Positions 48,684-60,719 are shown, counted from the first letter of the stretch. The stretch: DNA of 64,000 bases from Fasciolopsis buskii (GCA_008360955.1 LUCM01006188.1:542114-606113), one strand, 5' to 3'. Made by a program: numbers and translations. The notes: generated from the letters alone by a model not told the origin.

Positions 48684-48983
48684 ATGTACTGCTTATATTC
48701 TACCGTACCTCCACTTACCAAGGTTAACAGTTACAAGGTATTTCGCCTAGAGATTAGTGCTGAGAGCGATGCAATTGGGCTTGTGGCGGTAGTTAACACT
48801 TATGCTAGCAAAGACCCTTATGCATTTACTGCGCACGCGCGGGTGGTATCAACAGTGGTACACGTTGGTCGAACGCGTAGGATGTCTAAAATCGTATGCC
48901 CAATCGAATCAAACCCAGCGCTACTTTCTGAACACCTTGAATTTTGGTTAATCAGTCACACGCAAATTGTGAATTGCGTCTGA
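48684..48983 (+). CDS. candidate coding fragment, unrecognised
   Basis: A 99-codon frame with balanced composition ends at TGA 48,981-48,983. The stretch AHARVVSTVVHVGRTRRMSK faintly recalls the A-x-V...-GRT strand of hotdog-fold thioesterases, but the match is too weak to name it. No intron borders were identified. It lies in the 20-kb TRAPPC9 intron on the opposite strand. Confidence 0.2.
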   Translation: MYCLYSTVPPLTKVNSYKVFRLEISAESDAIGLVAVVNTYASKDPYAFTAHARVVSTVVHVGRTRRMSKIVCPIESNPALLSEHLEFWLISHTQIVNCV

Positions 48984-50139
48984 TCCATTCCAAATGACCC
49001 ATAAATAAACTTGGTTAACAGAAATAGCACTAGAAAAATGACATCCCTATGTGGAGATTAAGAGAGGCAAATATTATCAAACAAAATTCAATATCCCTAT
49101 TTGTTGTTGCGTAGAGCGAAAAAAACCAAAAGCCGGGAGAGAGGGCAACAAATCAGTCGACTATGATCAAGCAACGGAAGCCGACACAAATCGATGTATG
49201 AGCGTCACCGTTAAAGAGTTATTGGTTAGATCAATCAGAATCATTGTTTCATTGTCGTGTCTGCGATTAAATACACAGAGACAAAAGTGGTTAGTCAAAG
49301 TACGTATGGCAATGACAGCACAGGTTCCGTATCAACAAAGCATACGGGGACCCATACAACGGTATCAACCGAATGAACCTCTTGAATGAAAACTATCGGA
49401 ACTTACCTAAGAAAGTTGAAGCTAAACAGCAACGTGAAAACGGGGAGCCGAATACAATGAAAGTAGGACTGTATAGATCAGAGGAAATAGGAAGTAAATC
49501 GAAAGAGCAACAGAGAGAAGGGAAAAAACGAATCTTGTGATGATGAAATTACAGCTTACCATGACCAACTTGTTATCCTATTCCGAAAGAATTTTCAGTA
49601 TATGGGGACAGTCAAGCAAAAGGGGAGCGGCATATCGGGAACTGTAGGTGAACGGGAGCTGTTCAAGGCGTCCGTATTATTCATCGTAGGAAGACTGTTT
49701 TGGATCCAAGCTATCGACAGTAGTTGCTGGAGCTTAACACTCGAATACCACAACTCAAGATTATCGTGCGGCAGTTTGACAATTGTATGTATGAAAGATG
49801 GTTCATGAACAAGACTCTTAAACTGCAGAATTCTCCTTACGACGGCTGATCTATCGGAACCTTGCGAAGTTCTAGGCCAATTACTCTTCGTTGTGATATC
49901 AGCCTTAGAGATCAGGGAGTATGCTGCTACCACAGCATTCATGCTTCATGTATGTAATATAAAAATGGAGCACGCAAACTATTGCGTATTACTTTTAGGC
50001 TACGGCGCGAGACTCGCAAACCGTACCGATTGATCGGTAAATTGCAGAGGACATTGTAAATGAATTAATGTGTAATTTCAGTCTGCACATATCACAGGAG
50101 AACGATGCTAGGAAAAATCAACCCAGCATGTGAAGTGGT

Positions 50140-50262
50140 TCATTGTGGATAGCATAATGACAATAAAAATGTTGTTGGTAGAGACTGAAATTCGTCAACG
50201 TTTCGATAACCGTGACCAACGTTACTCAAGGCACGTTTGACAACCAAACGGTTCTGAGAAAA
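50140..50262 (+). repeat. diverged relative of the hairpin retroposon
   Basis: CATTGTGGATAGCATAATGA, GTTGTTGGTAGAGACTGAAA and CAACGTTTCGATAACCGTG follow the left arm of the 18.6 kb element. ACTCAAGGCACGTTTGACAA then resembles its inner part. No right arm is seen. Confidence 0.5.
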
Positions 50263-51117
50263 CAATTAGGAGTTAACGGATAGTGTACATGTTTTGAATT
50301 GTACGAATGAGTGGTTAAATCGTCGTCTACCTGACCATCTCTCGTTAGTGAATCGAAACTGATGAAAACAATATCGGTGTTATGGTCTTTGGGATACTTT
50401 TCCCAATGTCGCCAAGGCGCTTCTCCATTGACTGAATTCGAAGGTAATCGGGATAAGTCGGAGTTTGTTTACACGGACGACCATCTGATACGGAGGCGGC
50501 CGTCTGTTGAGTTCGTCGAAAAAATCTGCGTTTGGTTGAGCATTCTCTTGGAAAAAATACAGTAAAAAGCGCGGAGAAAGTGGTCCTCCTTCTTCAAGAG
50601 TAACGAACGCTACTGCAAACATGAGGATAAAAATATGCCATTTTGTCTTTCGGATGTGCAAATTATGGCGTCCAATCGCCTTAAGTCAACCATCGCTCTT
50701 CGAATTTTCGCGTCATCGTGTTGGCATGGACCAAGTTGAAATAGTGCGTGGATTTCGCGAATATGTCAATAACAGAGTGGGGGTTTGAATAAGCAACGAA
50801 CTAAAGGGTAGATCGACCATGACCATCTGCAGTCTGCCCGAGGATATTTCGAGTACGCTGAGGTGGGTTTACCGGTCTACCGGTTTGTAGCGTAGCGGAG
50901 ACGTTACCTCGACAAAAACGACTGATTAACTTACAATTTGTAGAAAAATCGTCAATACTACAAAATTAAGAAATTACCCGCTGCAGATAAGATATCGACA
51001 AAAATTCTTGGCGTGACCTCTTTGAAGAGACTCAACAGTAATGGAGAAATTCTAAAACTTAAAAAAACGGAATACTAGTATGGAAATGACCAACAAATCT
51101 GGGCGTCAATGATCCCG

Positions 51118-51335
51118 ATGATACTAACAAACGGTCAGTGACAATCAAGTGGATTAAGCGCCTGTCACTTCGAAGGTCACATGTGCGAATCTCAGATCGG
51201 CCAACTACTTTAGTGGTAGACGGGAATTCACTGTCGCCCGACTTGTTAGCACATCTGACCATTCGGAACTTCGCGTGGTTCTGCGCCAAACCAACTTTGC
51301 CGGTTCTCTCAGTGCTGTGGGTTACGGGGTAGACA
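51118..51335 (+). repeat. SINE family D, head and body
   Basis: The tRNA-like head (GTGGATTAAGCGCCTGTCAC, then AAGGTCACATGTGCGAATCTC) is followed by a body GTAGACGGGAATTCACTGTC and onward to GTGCTGTGGGTTACGGGG. The body resembles 58.25-58.38 kb in both DNA and one translation frame. That explains the similar short open frames at both sites. Confidence 0.6.
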
Positions 51336-52129
51336 ACTCCGCGGTATTCATTCAGCATACATCTAACAAAAACACAGTGTTCCCCAGTTTCAGTGAATAT
51401 ATTTGTGCTCTATAGATCAGTGAGTTTTCATGCATTTACTGGGCAACCAAACGAACCACCCCAATCTAAGAGGCTGGTAAGATGCATTTGGAAAATTTGC
51501 GCGCACCTCACCTTCACAGTTGGCCACATCTGCCAAAGCAACATTATGCTTGGGTTGGCCGTAACAATCTATCCCTGGCTGGTGAGATTAGTTGTAAATA
51601 TGCATAAGCCTTGACTTAGTCGGAAATGCACGACCGAACCGGCATTTGCGACTCCGTCACAGAGAGAGGTGATTGCCATAGGATATTGAAAGGGTTAGAT
51701 GAAATCTGAAACACAAGTCCATGCGATACTCCCGTGGTCCACCATTTTGACTAAGCAGCCGTCGACAATGATAGATTAGTGCTCACTTACCGAGGGAAGC
51801 AGCCTGAAACATTCGGATGTACGATATTACTTTAGTTTACCTTCTGCCCTGTTTAATTCAGTAATTCCTCTTCCTGTAACTCTATCCTGCCCTTCGACAT
51901 AACACGCAGCTAATCGCCCTTTGCAAGTTTTCGTCACTAAACGTTGTTTATCTCCTAATCTTTTTCCCCTCGGACTTCAAGACGGTAGAACATTGACTTT
52001 TTTGTATTCCCACTTACAATCTTTCTCTATTTAAAAGCAGGGTCAACACACCGGCCCTCATGTGAATATTTACCCACGTTTACCTGTTGCAGTATATTTG
52101 ACCATTTTATTTTCTGTGGTAAAAAGTAG

Positions 52130-53765
52130 CAGGGCGTGCCAGACTTCAGCGTCAAGTGATGTGCACAGACCCGTCACAAAGAGACTACATCTTGACGTGG
52201 TGTGACGGCTTGCGTGCCTCCATGACCCAATGAGTTACACAGGATGGCTCATCTCAAGCCGAAGATCCAACCATGCCTCCAAGGTCAGTGAGTAGAGGCC
52301 TAAAAAAGTAGTCTCCTGGTCCTCCGAGTCGGCGGTCGATCTGAGTAAGCGGCTTGGTCAGAAAAACGAGTGTAAGAAGGATAATCGATCCAAGTAGATG
52401 GGCTTCCACTCAGCCATATATTGCTGCCTTGCGGTCAGGTTCTGGTCCGAACCTGGTTGAGAACCCTAATCGTTCATCTGCTTAGCGGCTGGACGCCCTA
52501 GCAGCACCCGTCCATCAATCCTGATGAGTTGTACGTCTACAAATTATCAAATACTGCACGGTTCGTCGTGCAGGATAATCAGGACCGCGCTGCCCATTGC
52601 ATCGAGCGCAGCTGGGGGGGGGGGTAGTGATAAGTATGCTAATGCTCAGAGTCGCCTCTCTTTTAATCAACCTATCTCTTCTGTCTCTAACCCAATCTCT
52701 GCCTACCCGGCCTAGTCACAATGCCCCCACTGATAACACGCCCGACACTTGCAACGGCTCATTGTCAAGTAGTGTAGTAACTGGTTTTCTATCTGCTAGC
52801 TCACATATTCTCTAGCCTCGTCAGACTCTGAATCTCGATTCCCACTCTCACGCAGGCTGGCCAACGGGTGTTCCCACCTCTCACAGTGGACTCACTTTCG
52901 ATTGATATCTGCTACGTCCGTGAAACACAAATTCGGGATTCGAGTAGATTAATCCACCTAATTGGGCCTAGTGTTTCGTCAAGATATTTGCTGCACACTT
53001 CAGGAGACGAAGCAGTTCAAGCCGTGCAGGAACAGTCTTAAGTGAGAAGGCTAAGCAGCCCTTCTAGACTGGATCACAGTCAACAGTTGCTTGTGTGTCA
53101 TGAGAATGTAGGGATCAGACGGCGCCCGAAAGGATAGTTGTGTTAAGCCCAGTTTATTCGTCATTTTCGCATACGCCCCAACAGGCTGCAGAACTCACAT
53201 GCAAAAATACGAGTTTTATGACGAATTCGTCACTCTTGTTCGGAAGAGCAAACGCTCTGACACTGTGGTGGTAGCAGGTGATTTTAATGCACAAGTTGGA
53301 AAATTGAGTGCATCGGAGTCCTGTTTAGGAGGGCGATGCGTCTCGTCTGCTTAGCGAACAGATAATGGAGAAAGACCTTTCCAACTCTGTGCAGACAATC
53401 ATTTATTCCTATCTGGTACGAATTTCCGATACAGTTCGCGTCGGATGGTGACATGACACTTTAACTCGATGAGCAGTCCGAGTAGGATCGACTATGGCGC
53501 AGTTAACTAGCGTTGGTGTGGTTCTGTCCAGAACTGTAGATCGTACTGGACCACGTACGGCAAATCGGACCACGCGTTAGTTTTAATGCCATCGACCCAA
53601 GCCACAAACCCGATTGGCTGTCAAACGTCTGACTGATTCGGCTGTTCGCAACAGCTACGAACAGAAACTATCCGATGAACTAAGAACTGCGACGAGCAGC
53701 AATGTAGACGAGCAGTGGGATCGAATTAAGATACCGACTGGTACATCACACTCATCAGCGTAGCT
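52130..53765 (+). mobile_element. LINE fragment, same family, 5' part with endonuclease
   Basis: A leader with CAGGATGGCTCATCTCAAGC and an 11-G run at 52,614-52,624 is followed by the 5' coding-like segment TALPIASSAAG, also present in the 12.7-16.1 kb copy. The endonuclease follows at about 53.2-53.6 kb, where VVVAGDFNAQVGKL keeps the full motif that the other copy has lost. Several stops interrupt the frame, for example at 53,352. It ends abruptly near 53.77 kb, before the reverse transcriptase. It lies in the 20-kb intron in antisense to the gene. Confidence 0.8.
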
Positions 53766-54796
53766 TTGCCGTCCATCCCAATATCACTTATGGTTTGTTT
53801 TCTGCCGTTTTTGTATTCCTTATATGTCCTTTAATCTCGCTCTCGACTGTAGACGATGTTGTTTGCCAGCAACCAATACCAGACCACAACAATGAGAGCT
53901 AAACGACATGATGTTCACAGTCGACAAAAACCGGAAGGTGACAAAACCAAAAAAGTGACAAAGAGGACCATCTGCATCAGACAATGCCTCAAAGGGGACC
54001 ATATTTCCAATGATGTGAAAGACAAAGTGCATATTACCAGCGGCACAGCTTCATTTTCTGCCTTCTGTCAACGAGCACCTAGTCAGCCGTTACAGTTCAG
54101 TTCAGTTTTTACAACCATCAATACTGCATACTGTGCCTCAGCACAAAACTGGATGTCACATTCCGTCTCATATCTGGTTAGTTTGTCAGCCTGCCCCAAT
54201 TGAATTGGCAGAACAGATTGGAGACTATCACAACGGACGCCAGGAAGGAACCCGAAGTAGCTGGTTAAGCGATGCCAGGAAAAACCCCGGGTAGTTTCTC
54301 TGATCGCAAACAGGAATTACTGACTATGAAACACCTAACAAACAAACACAGTTTATCCACATGTCATATTTTGAATCTGTTACACGGTTGCATCCCGAAA
54401 ATGTTAGGTGTCAGTTAGATTACGTAGCCCGAATTTTTTGGGCTTCGAAGCTATTAACTCAGACTTCGCGCTTCCTATGAAAATATCATTATCATTCATT
54501 TCTTTTTATCTTGCGACACTGTCGTTGTTAATAAAATAATGTATTGACTTTAGGCTGTTTTACACAGGCAGCTAAAGAGGGTAAATCAAATGTTAGGAAC
54601 CCACAGTGTTTGTCTTCTTTCCGTACTGTTTTCAGACTCTAAGACTCTCCGGAAACTGTGTTCAGTCTTGATTTTATGGCAACTAACTTAGACCCGATTC
54701 AATTTGACGTAATATGCACTGAAACAGGAAGCCAAGGCACCAGGTATTATTTATTATTATTACCGTTTCTAAAGTACTGATGAGAACTGAACTAAC

Positions 54797-55368
54797 CTTG
54801 CATCGTTTTGGGTCGATGGACCACGAGTAGGATCGGTAGGGATATAGGCAGTGAACTGCTTGCTAACTGCTTTCTGATCGTCTGTCGTGCTAGAATCGTC
54901 CGACAGGCGTGATGAAGACGATTCTCCCGGGGCCACAAGTACGTGGAAATTAGTCTCTGACCCCTCGCCATCGGAATGGTCGGGTGTACCGGTTGCGGAT
55001 GAAGCATTTAATGAGGTACCACTTGATTTGCGATTTTTTGCCTCTGCTGCAATCACGGACTTCTCCAAACCATAATAGACGCTGGAGACTAGATCAGTGA
55101 GTGTACCGACAATTCGAGTGTTCAGTATCGGTGGCGGTGGTGGGGTCACACTTCTAGGTGCATTGAAGGACGCTAGGGCAGATCGTGCTCCCAAAGACAC
55201 TGCTGCCACGTTCGGTGTTGTCGACAGTCCTGGTGATTTGGCGGTCCAAACGTGGCCATCCAAACCGGAGTCTGGGCTCAGATCGTTGTTGTTCAATCCC
55301 ATGATGTCCGTGTTGAACACTTGCTCTGCTGGATGAGCTAAAATTTCATCGCCGGCGAGGAGCAGGCT
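54797..55368 (-). CDS. TRAPPC9: TRAPPC9 exon with long Ser/Pro-rich insertion
   Basis: This is a 572-bp open exon. It follows an acceptor ending in CTCCCACAG and ends at the donor GATGCAAG/gttagt. It enters in phase 0 and leaves in phase 2, which fits the next exon at 34,905, whose first base completes the codon. The first 20 residues (LLLAGDEI then an acidic NTD) align loosely with the TRAPPC9 stretch containing FVFGLQGEIVEQ. A later segment, RIVGTLTDLVSSVYYGLE, aligns with the helix KRIEDFIESLFIVLE. Between and after these lie about 60 and 75 residues rich in Ser, Thr, Pro and Asp, including PPPPP and a Ser/Asp run, probably disordered and lineage-specific. The coding look (balanced composition, no stops, GC above its flanks) is strong; the TRAPPC9 identity of this exon is inferred mainly from phase and weak alignment. 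Confidence 0.7.
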
Positions 55369-57310
55369 CTGTGGGAGCTAGGCGTCCATAAAAAATGGTG
55401 ACATAAAGTAACGGAATGGAGCCGTTAGGAAGAGCGAGGACCGATATAAATACAACGCTATCAATACGAATAACGTAGTGGCATTAGACGCGGTTTTGTA
55501 AAAAAAGACCAAAAATCTATGTTTAGGGATTGGAAATGACGTTATATTCGGACGCGCCACCTCAGAACTCCGCTTGTGCCTAGTCTAATTTAGACAACAG
55601 AGAATACTCAATAAGAACCAAAAACGTAAATAACACTGGAACCGGAAAAATATTCGAACGTTGTGAGATTCTGAACACAGGTGGGCAGAACAAACTGATG
55701 AGTTGCATTCTGTGGAGTTTCTAAAAAGGCGAAAATGAGGGGCTACTGTAAAGAAATAAACTAGTTACAATTCGCATACCTTTTTATCATACACCAAAGA
55801 GTGATCGTCAGGGATTGCTCATCTTGACGGATCTGTGGGATGGTGCAATATGACACCCTTCCAAAAAAGGAACGCTTCTACATAGAAATCGAGTCAGAAA
55901 ACAGACTTTTAAAAAGATTTAGATCCTTGAGACTTAGTGCATGCAGCCACCCATTCATCGGCCTACTGCCCTAGATAAAAACAACGGCTTAATCAGCATC
56001 AATGGACACTTGTGTTCCATGGTCGCATGGTTAAAAAAAGGAGATGCGAACAAATTAGTTACAATTAGGATAGCCGTTAATCCAGGATTACTCACTTTTG
56101 ACTAACTGCATTTGATCAAGAATAAGTACGATCATGACAAGGAAGAAACTCGAACAAGAAATAGAAGACTGATAGAGATACAATCCGAAAACGAATCACT
56201 AATTCTGACCACCTCCGTAAAGTAGGTGCCTCAATGCTCCGTGGTTGGGGTACAAAAGTGCTCTCGACCTGTATATATTGCAGTGAACTGTGAACAATGG
56301 CGACTGTATCGTCATTTTCTATTGAATCAGAATGATTGGAAGGACAGGTGTTCGCACAGTTAGGATGTGTATTTCGTGTGTTGGCTACTTTGTCCTTTTC
56401 CTCCGCACCTCTATGTTTATTCATTCTCACTGGCGCAAAATACAAAATGTTACTGAAATCAGCGGACGATAGGGCTCGCGCTGCGTTTAATATTCGATGA
56501 CGACGATGATAACAACGACGGATACGTCAGTGACTGCCAAACTCAGGGATCATTCAAAAACCAAATGGCAGAGCAAAACAAATCCCGTAAGGTACTTGCA
56601 TACAGTTAGTGTTAATCACGATTTACGCAATGCCATAAACCGATCATTCCTGTGCGTCTCCTGCATGACACTCGTGGCTTCCGTTTGGAAAGCCTTCTTG
56701 CCCATGAAGCAGAAAAAATACCCAAATCACAAATGAGTTGGATTCTTTGACATGAAGTTTTGTTTAAATTATGCAACATTCTGTGACCAACTTCACAGTC
56801 ACCGTTAATCAAAAGACCAGATCGAACTCGGTTCTGATACGCTCTGTCCCAATCTATTCCAATCTACAAAGTACGCTTTTCCTTGTGAAATGAAGTTCAA
56901 CTAGAGCTTTGGAAAGAATTCGTAAACGGATTTTCGATAAAAAGTGAAATCGATCAACAAAGCGTTTAGCGAAAACGCATCTCCAATAAGACGTATGTGC
57001 ACGGCTATGGTCAGTGTGAGAATCAGCTGCCATCACTAGACAGATTTGCAGCACAAGGACGATCGGATGTCTTTAGCCACTTTCATGTGTGAACGTGATT
57101 TTCCGGATTTGGATGTCATTGAATACGAGCTCTTCGCACTGTGCCGTATTCATATTATAAAAGATAAGAGAGGGGAAATCAACACAGCCACTGAAGTAAT
57201 TCTCTAGAGTCCATTAGGCGAATGACCACTTATGAGGAGTCGATTGAAAAATGCAACTGCAAAAATTAACCAAGTGCTCAATTCGTTCGCCATGTCATAA
57301 GCCTACCAAG

Positions 57311-57334
57311 ATATATATATATATATATATATAT
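57311..57334. repeat. (AT)n microsatellite
   Basis: Twelve uninterrupted AT units. Confidence 0.95.
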
Positions 57335-58247
57335 TCCACAAGTGAGGATACCTGCAGCTCAGGTTGCATAATGAAGAAAAACACTGAAGGCATACAATGA
57401 GTTCTGAAGTGTTTATTGCGACGTTTCGATCCAGACTAGGGCTCATCAATTACGTCAACTTTGCTTCAACAAAACTGTTGACTATTGGCTGGTGAAAGTT
57501 TCTCATCACGTCCGGTGATCAGTCTCCGTTCAATCGAATCACTCGGCAGTGATTGATCGCCGGGAAAAGACTAGTCTGAAGCATAGATGAGATTACGGAA
57601 CTCAGAAAAATCCAGACGAATAAGAGCACCAGCCTCGATGACTGCAAGATATCTCTCGTTACGAGACTGTCTGAGAGGTACTGGAAAATACGGAATTGTT
57701 TCAAACGTCAAAAGTTGTAACTCTCCTTGCGATTGGAGCTTGCAGCACATGGATAATAATTTTGGCAGGCCTGTTCACCTACAACGGGATGCAAAGGTGC
57801 ACCATACACTTCCCAGATCGAACCTCTCCCCTCCCCAGCGACAATGAATTGCAGCAACCATTAAGGTGAGATCCTCAGAAAATTTGTTAAACCATAGCTT
57901 TTTCGTAGGCAAATCGTACAAGGTACTGCGATTTCATGTTTTACCGAGTTTCTCCAGGGGTTTGAAAGTAAGGTTCAAAAAGTGAAAAAATGTGTACATG
58001 GAAAACTGTAAGGTTTTTTCCGATTACATGTCATCACAGGAACCGTTGTGATGAGCACACGCATCAGTCATATGGATTCCGTGATTCAGAAGACCAGTAG
58101 ATGGATGCCTTAAACTAGCAAAGAAAGTTTATCCTTTGGAATTGTACTTAGGTTTTTTTCAGTATCAATGAGGAAACAGGAAAATCAGTAAAGCATAAAG
58201 AATCCAAAGCACAATGCGAAAGACTTCGAGAGAACAAAGATGTTAGT

Positions 58248-58480
58248 GCATTTTGGTGGCGGACGGCAACGCGTTATCGATCAGCTGGTTACCACACATG
58301 ATCTATAAAGACCTTAAGTGGTTTTACCGTAACCCAAGTTGCCGGTCCCCTCCTGTCCGTGTAGTGGGCCCCATTGGCTATGAGGAATGTCCCTCCCACT
58401 GCGTTTATGCTTCAGACATGTCACAAAAACAAAAAAATAAGTATGAAACAGGTTCGCAAATGACAAGCCCGACACGGTGC
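58248..58480 (+). repeat. SINE family D, body only
   Basis: GTGGCGGACGGCAACGCGTT through GTGTAGTGGGCCCCATTGGC parallels the body at 51.2-51.33 kb. No tRNA head is seen in front, so this copy is 5' truncated or its head has decayed. Confidence 0.5.
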
Positions 58481-60379
58481 TCCTGTGAGTAACACGAGTG
58501 AACCACATCCGAAGGGAAAACTGAACTACTCACGGGCAGGCAGAGTGTAAAAAAGATTTTATCGATTCAAATGTAGCGGCCCTTGACCTCGACGGTGACC
58601 AAATAACTTTATTATTATATAATTTGCGAGCTTAAATAAGTTTATTGGGTAAACGACGTGACCCATATAAAGAAATTCCCATTCCTTAGGCATGGTTTTG
58701 TGGATCCGTTAACAAGGCAAATCTGATACTAAGAAGTGGATGGCCTCCGTGCCCAAATTCGAATATCGTTGGAGCCAATAGCTGGGGATCTGAGATCTCA
58801 GTTTTTGGTAAGACAATAGGTAAATCAATCGGTCACAGGAATGGTGGATTAGCCATCGAAGAAACACAGCTAAAATATTCCGCACAAGGAACCAACAGCA
58901 GCTATCCTAATTCACATTCGTACCCGACTAAAGGCGCAATGTGTGCAGTGCCGATAACAAGCTAGTGAAATTCGCTAATATCTTTCTGGTGTTGCCACAC
59001 TACTCAGAGATATCAAGAAATGTCTATTAGAGTACCGGCTCACTGGGTGAATGAAAACCATTACTATTTCGTTGTTCCAAAAAAAAACATCTCGGGCCTT
59101 GGGGCCATCAATCAAACCAAAATCTTCAATGTTTCACCACTTTCTAAACACAGTACGTCTTTCTAGGCGGAAATGTCAGAATGATGATAAATGTCTTAGA
59201 AATGCAACGACAATCATGCGGATCATCAGTGTACAATGTTATCTATCAGATGACCGGCGGTGATTCACTCAAATGATGACGTATTTGCTGTTAGTTGTCT
59301 TCACCATAATCATGGGCGTAGTTCCTTTCCATTTTCCCATCATTCTAATTCCACTGCCGACAAAGTGTTCTGGATTTAGCAAGTAGTGAATGGCTTTTTC
59401 AACCGTATGTGCACGTACATAAAGCCGGCGTTTTGAAGTAATTCACGAGTCGCCAGACCACACAAATGGATGAAAATCCTGATGTGACGAGTAATTTTTC
59501 AGCGAACTAAGTGAGTTATGCTCATACAGTCAACTCCAAAATCACCAATTAGTTCAGTTTATAAAACTGTCAAGCTCGCATTGACGTGCATCGATTTCGA
59601 TTACCTCACATAACTATCCACCTGAAGGGTAAAAGATACAAAAAATGACCAGTACACAAATGAGTCGCTGAATAAAAAACAATGTAATTAAAAAGCGGTT
59701 CAAACACTAGAACGTCATTGACTTTCCTTAGGCACACTAAGGAATGCCTCCAAATCTTCCCTGCAGGGGCATATCATTAACTCATACATGAAAGCTTAGA
59801 TTGCAGTACTTGGGACCGTTCACAAGTTTCACACCTTTTACCATTGTCATTGACTGACCACCTCCATCCGTCTTTCAGTCACTGTCTCTTCAAAATCATT
59901 GGCATGCTTCTTGCTCTCCTAAGGGGATCCATCTAGCTAATACAATGAACATAGCTTTTCACTGATATGCGAATATCATATTGATGCCAAAGATACGACA
60001 AAGCCAATGAGCATTAATCGGACCTTGTGAACATGGGATAACACTACACCCAATGCGCAATCACTGAGCAAGATGGAGATGAGTAATTACCGAAACGCAC
60101 CAACAAAGAAATATGGTCGACCGATAACAAAAACCCAACTAGCCTTCATACATAGAACGTACCTCAATTCACGTTTCCTCCGGAAATAAAACTATCCTGG
60201 CACATCTCGTCGGAATAACATGAATATCACGCGGTTCAGACTCAAAACAAATGCAATTCCAATTGGCGTGGTCGGAATAACCGTCCCTTATCGTGGTTCG
60301 AGAATAAGTTTAGAGAACGGATAACTGACGCATCTCACCAACTGAGGCATCCTGAGGTCCCCAAATTTCGTTCAATTTT

Positions 60380-60705
60380 TTGTCTTTTACTTTCCCATTA
60401 AAGAAAAAACAGAAACGGGGGCGCGGCCCACAGACAAAGAAAATTCGTAGAATTGACTGGCAGCGAGAGGATTCGAATCCACGCGCTTCACTTCAAAACA
60501 TCACGTCTTCAACCGACCGATCACAACCGTTCGCAGCATCCGGATGCCAGATTTTCCACAGGGAAACCATGACACAACACAAGCGCTCTTTCAATCTAAC
60601 ATTCCCATAACACAATCGCGAAGTTTTCAGGAACTCAGTAACAAAATCAACATTCATGGGCTGAACACTAAGGAGGATTATCTTCACCAATGTCACCAAA
60701 TTTCT
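60380..60705 (-). repeat. tRNA-containing repeat (SINE family E candidate)
   Basis: On minus the stretch runs from ATGAGAAATTTGGTGACATT through a tRNA-like part with GCGTGGATTCGAATCCTCTC (perfect B-box core) to a GC-rich tail, GGGCCGCGCCCCCG. The A-box region (GGTCGGTTGAAGACGTGATG) is at plausible spacing. No second copy is seen in the window. Confidence 0.45.
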
Positions 60706-60719
60706 CATGCGTCATTCTG

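Larger units (their letters stand above)
47390..51115. other. intron, largely unclassified
   Basis: Holds the 48.7-49.0 kb candidate frame and the diverged hairpin-retroposon relative near 50.2 kb. An open frame at 49,595-49,942 on minus has no match. Confidence 0.4.
3747..55368 (-). other. TRAPPC9: TRAPPC9 (NIBP/Trs120-like) gene, internal part with eight called exons
   Basis: The minus strand carries a chain of exons with AG/GT borders whose translations follow the N-terminal to middle part of TRAPPC9. This is the Trs120-type subunit of TRAPPII, a Golgi/endosome tethering complex that activates Rab GTPases. The order is 55.4, 34.9, 26.1, 11.4, 8.0, 5.8, 5.5 and 3.8 kb. Introns are long, about 19.9, 8.7, 14.5, 3.3 and 2.1 kb for the first five. 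Intron phase is compatible for exons 55.4 to 34.9 (phase 2), 34.9 to 26.1 (phase 1) and 26.1 to 11.4 (phase 1). It is not compatible for 11.4 to 8.0 or 8.0 to 5.8 kb, so small exons or boundary errors remain there. The start codon exon and the C-terminal two thirds are not seen. Family assignment is from memory of vertebrate TRAPPC9, not a search. Confidence 0.8.
55370..60375. other. region upstream of the 55.4 kb exon, no supported exon
   Basis: N-terminal TRAPPC9 exons should lie here or beyond the window, but none could be supported. Contains SINE D body at 58.25 kb and an AT microsatellite. A CGACGTTTCGATCC phrase near 57.42 kb recalls the arm of the hairpin retroposon. Confidence 0.4.

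Noticed and set aside
50380..50565. Minus-strand frame after a TTTTTTCCAAG acceptor, with FDELNRRPPPYQMV
   Set aside because: No family match, a stop soon after, and the exons at 55.4 and 34.9 kb already agree in phase without it.
56880..57040. ATG-led minus frame that could be an N-terminal TRAPPC9 exon
   Set aside because: It lacks the conserved VVVQP-type and GDFQTHRK-type blocks expected there; any likeness is limited to a few scattered residues.
57405..57480. Further copy of the hairpin retroposon (GCGACGTTTCGATCC)
   Set aside because: Only the short CGTTTCGA phrase is shared, which is too little to assign it to the family.
60600..60708. Minus frame with LLSVQPMNVDF, briefly taken for the TRAPPC9 N-terminus
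   Set aside because: The DNA is continuous with a tRNA-containing repeat, so the resemblance to a VVVQP motif is most likely chance.
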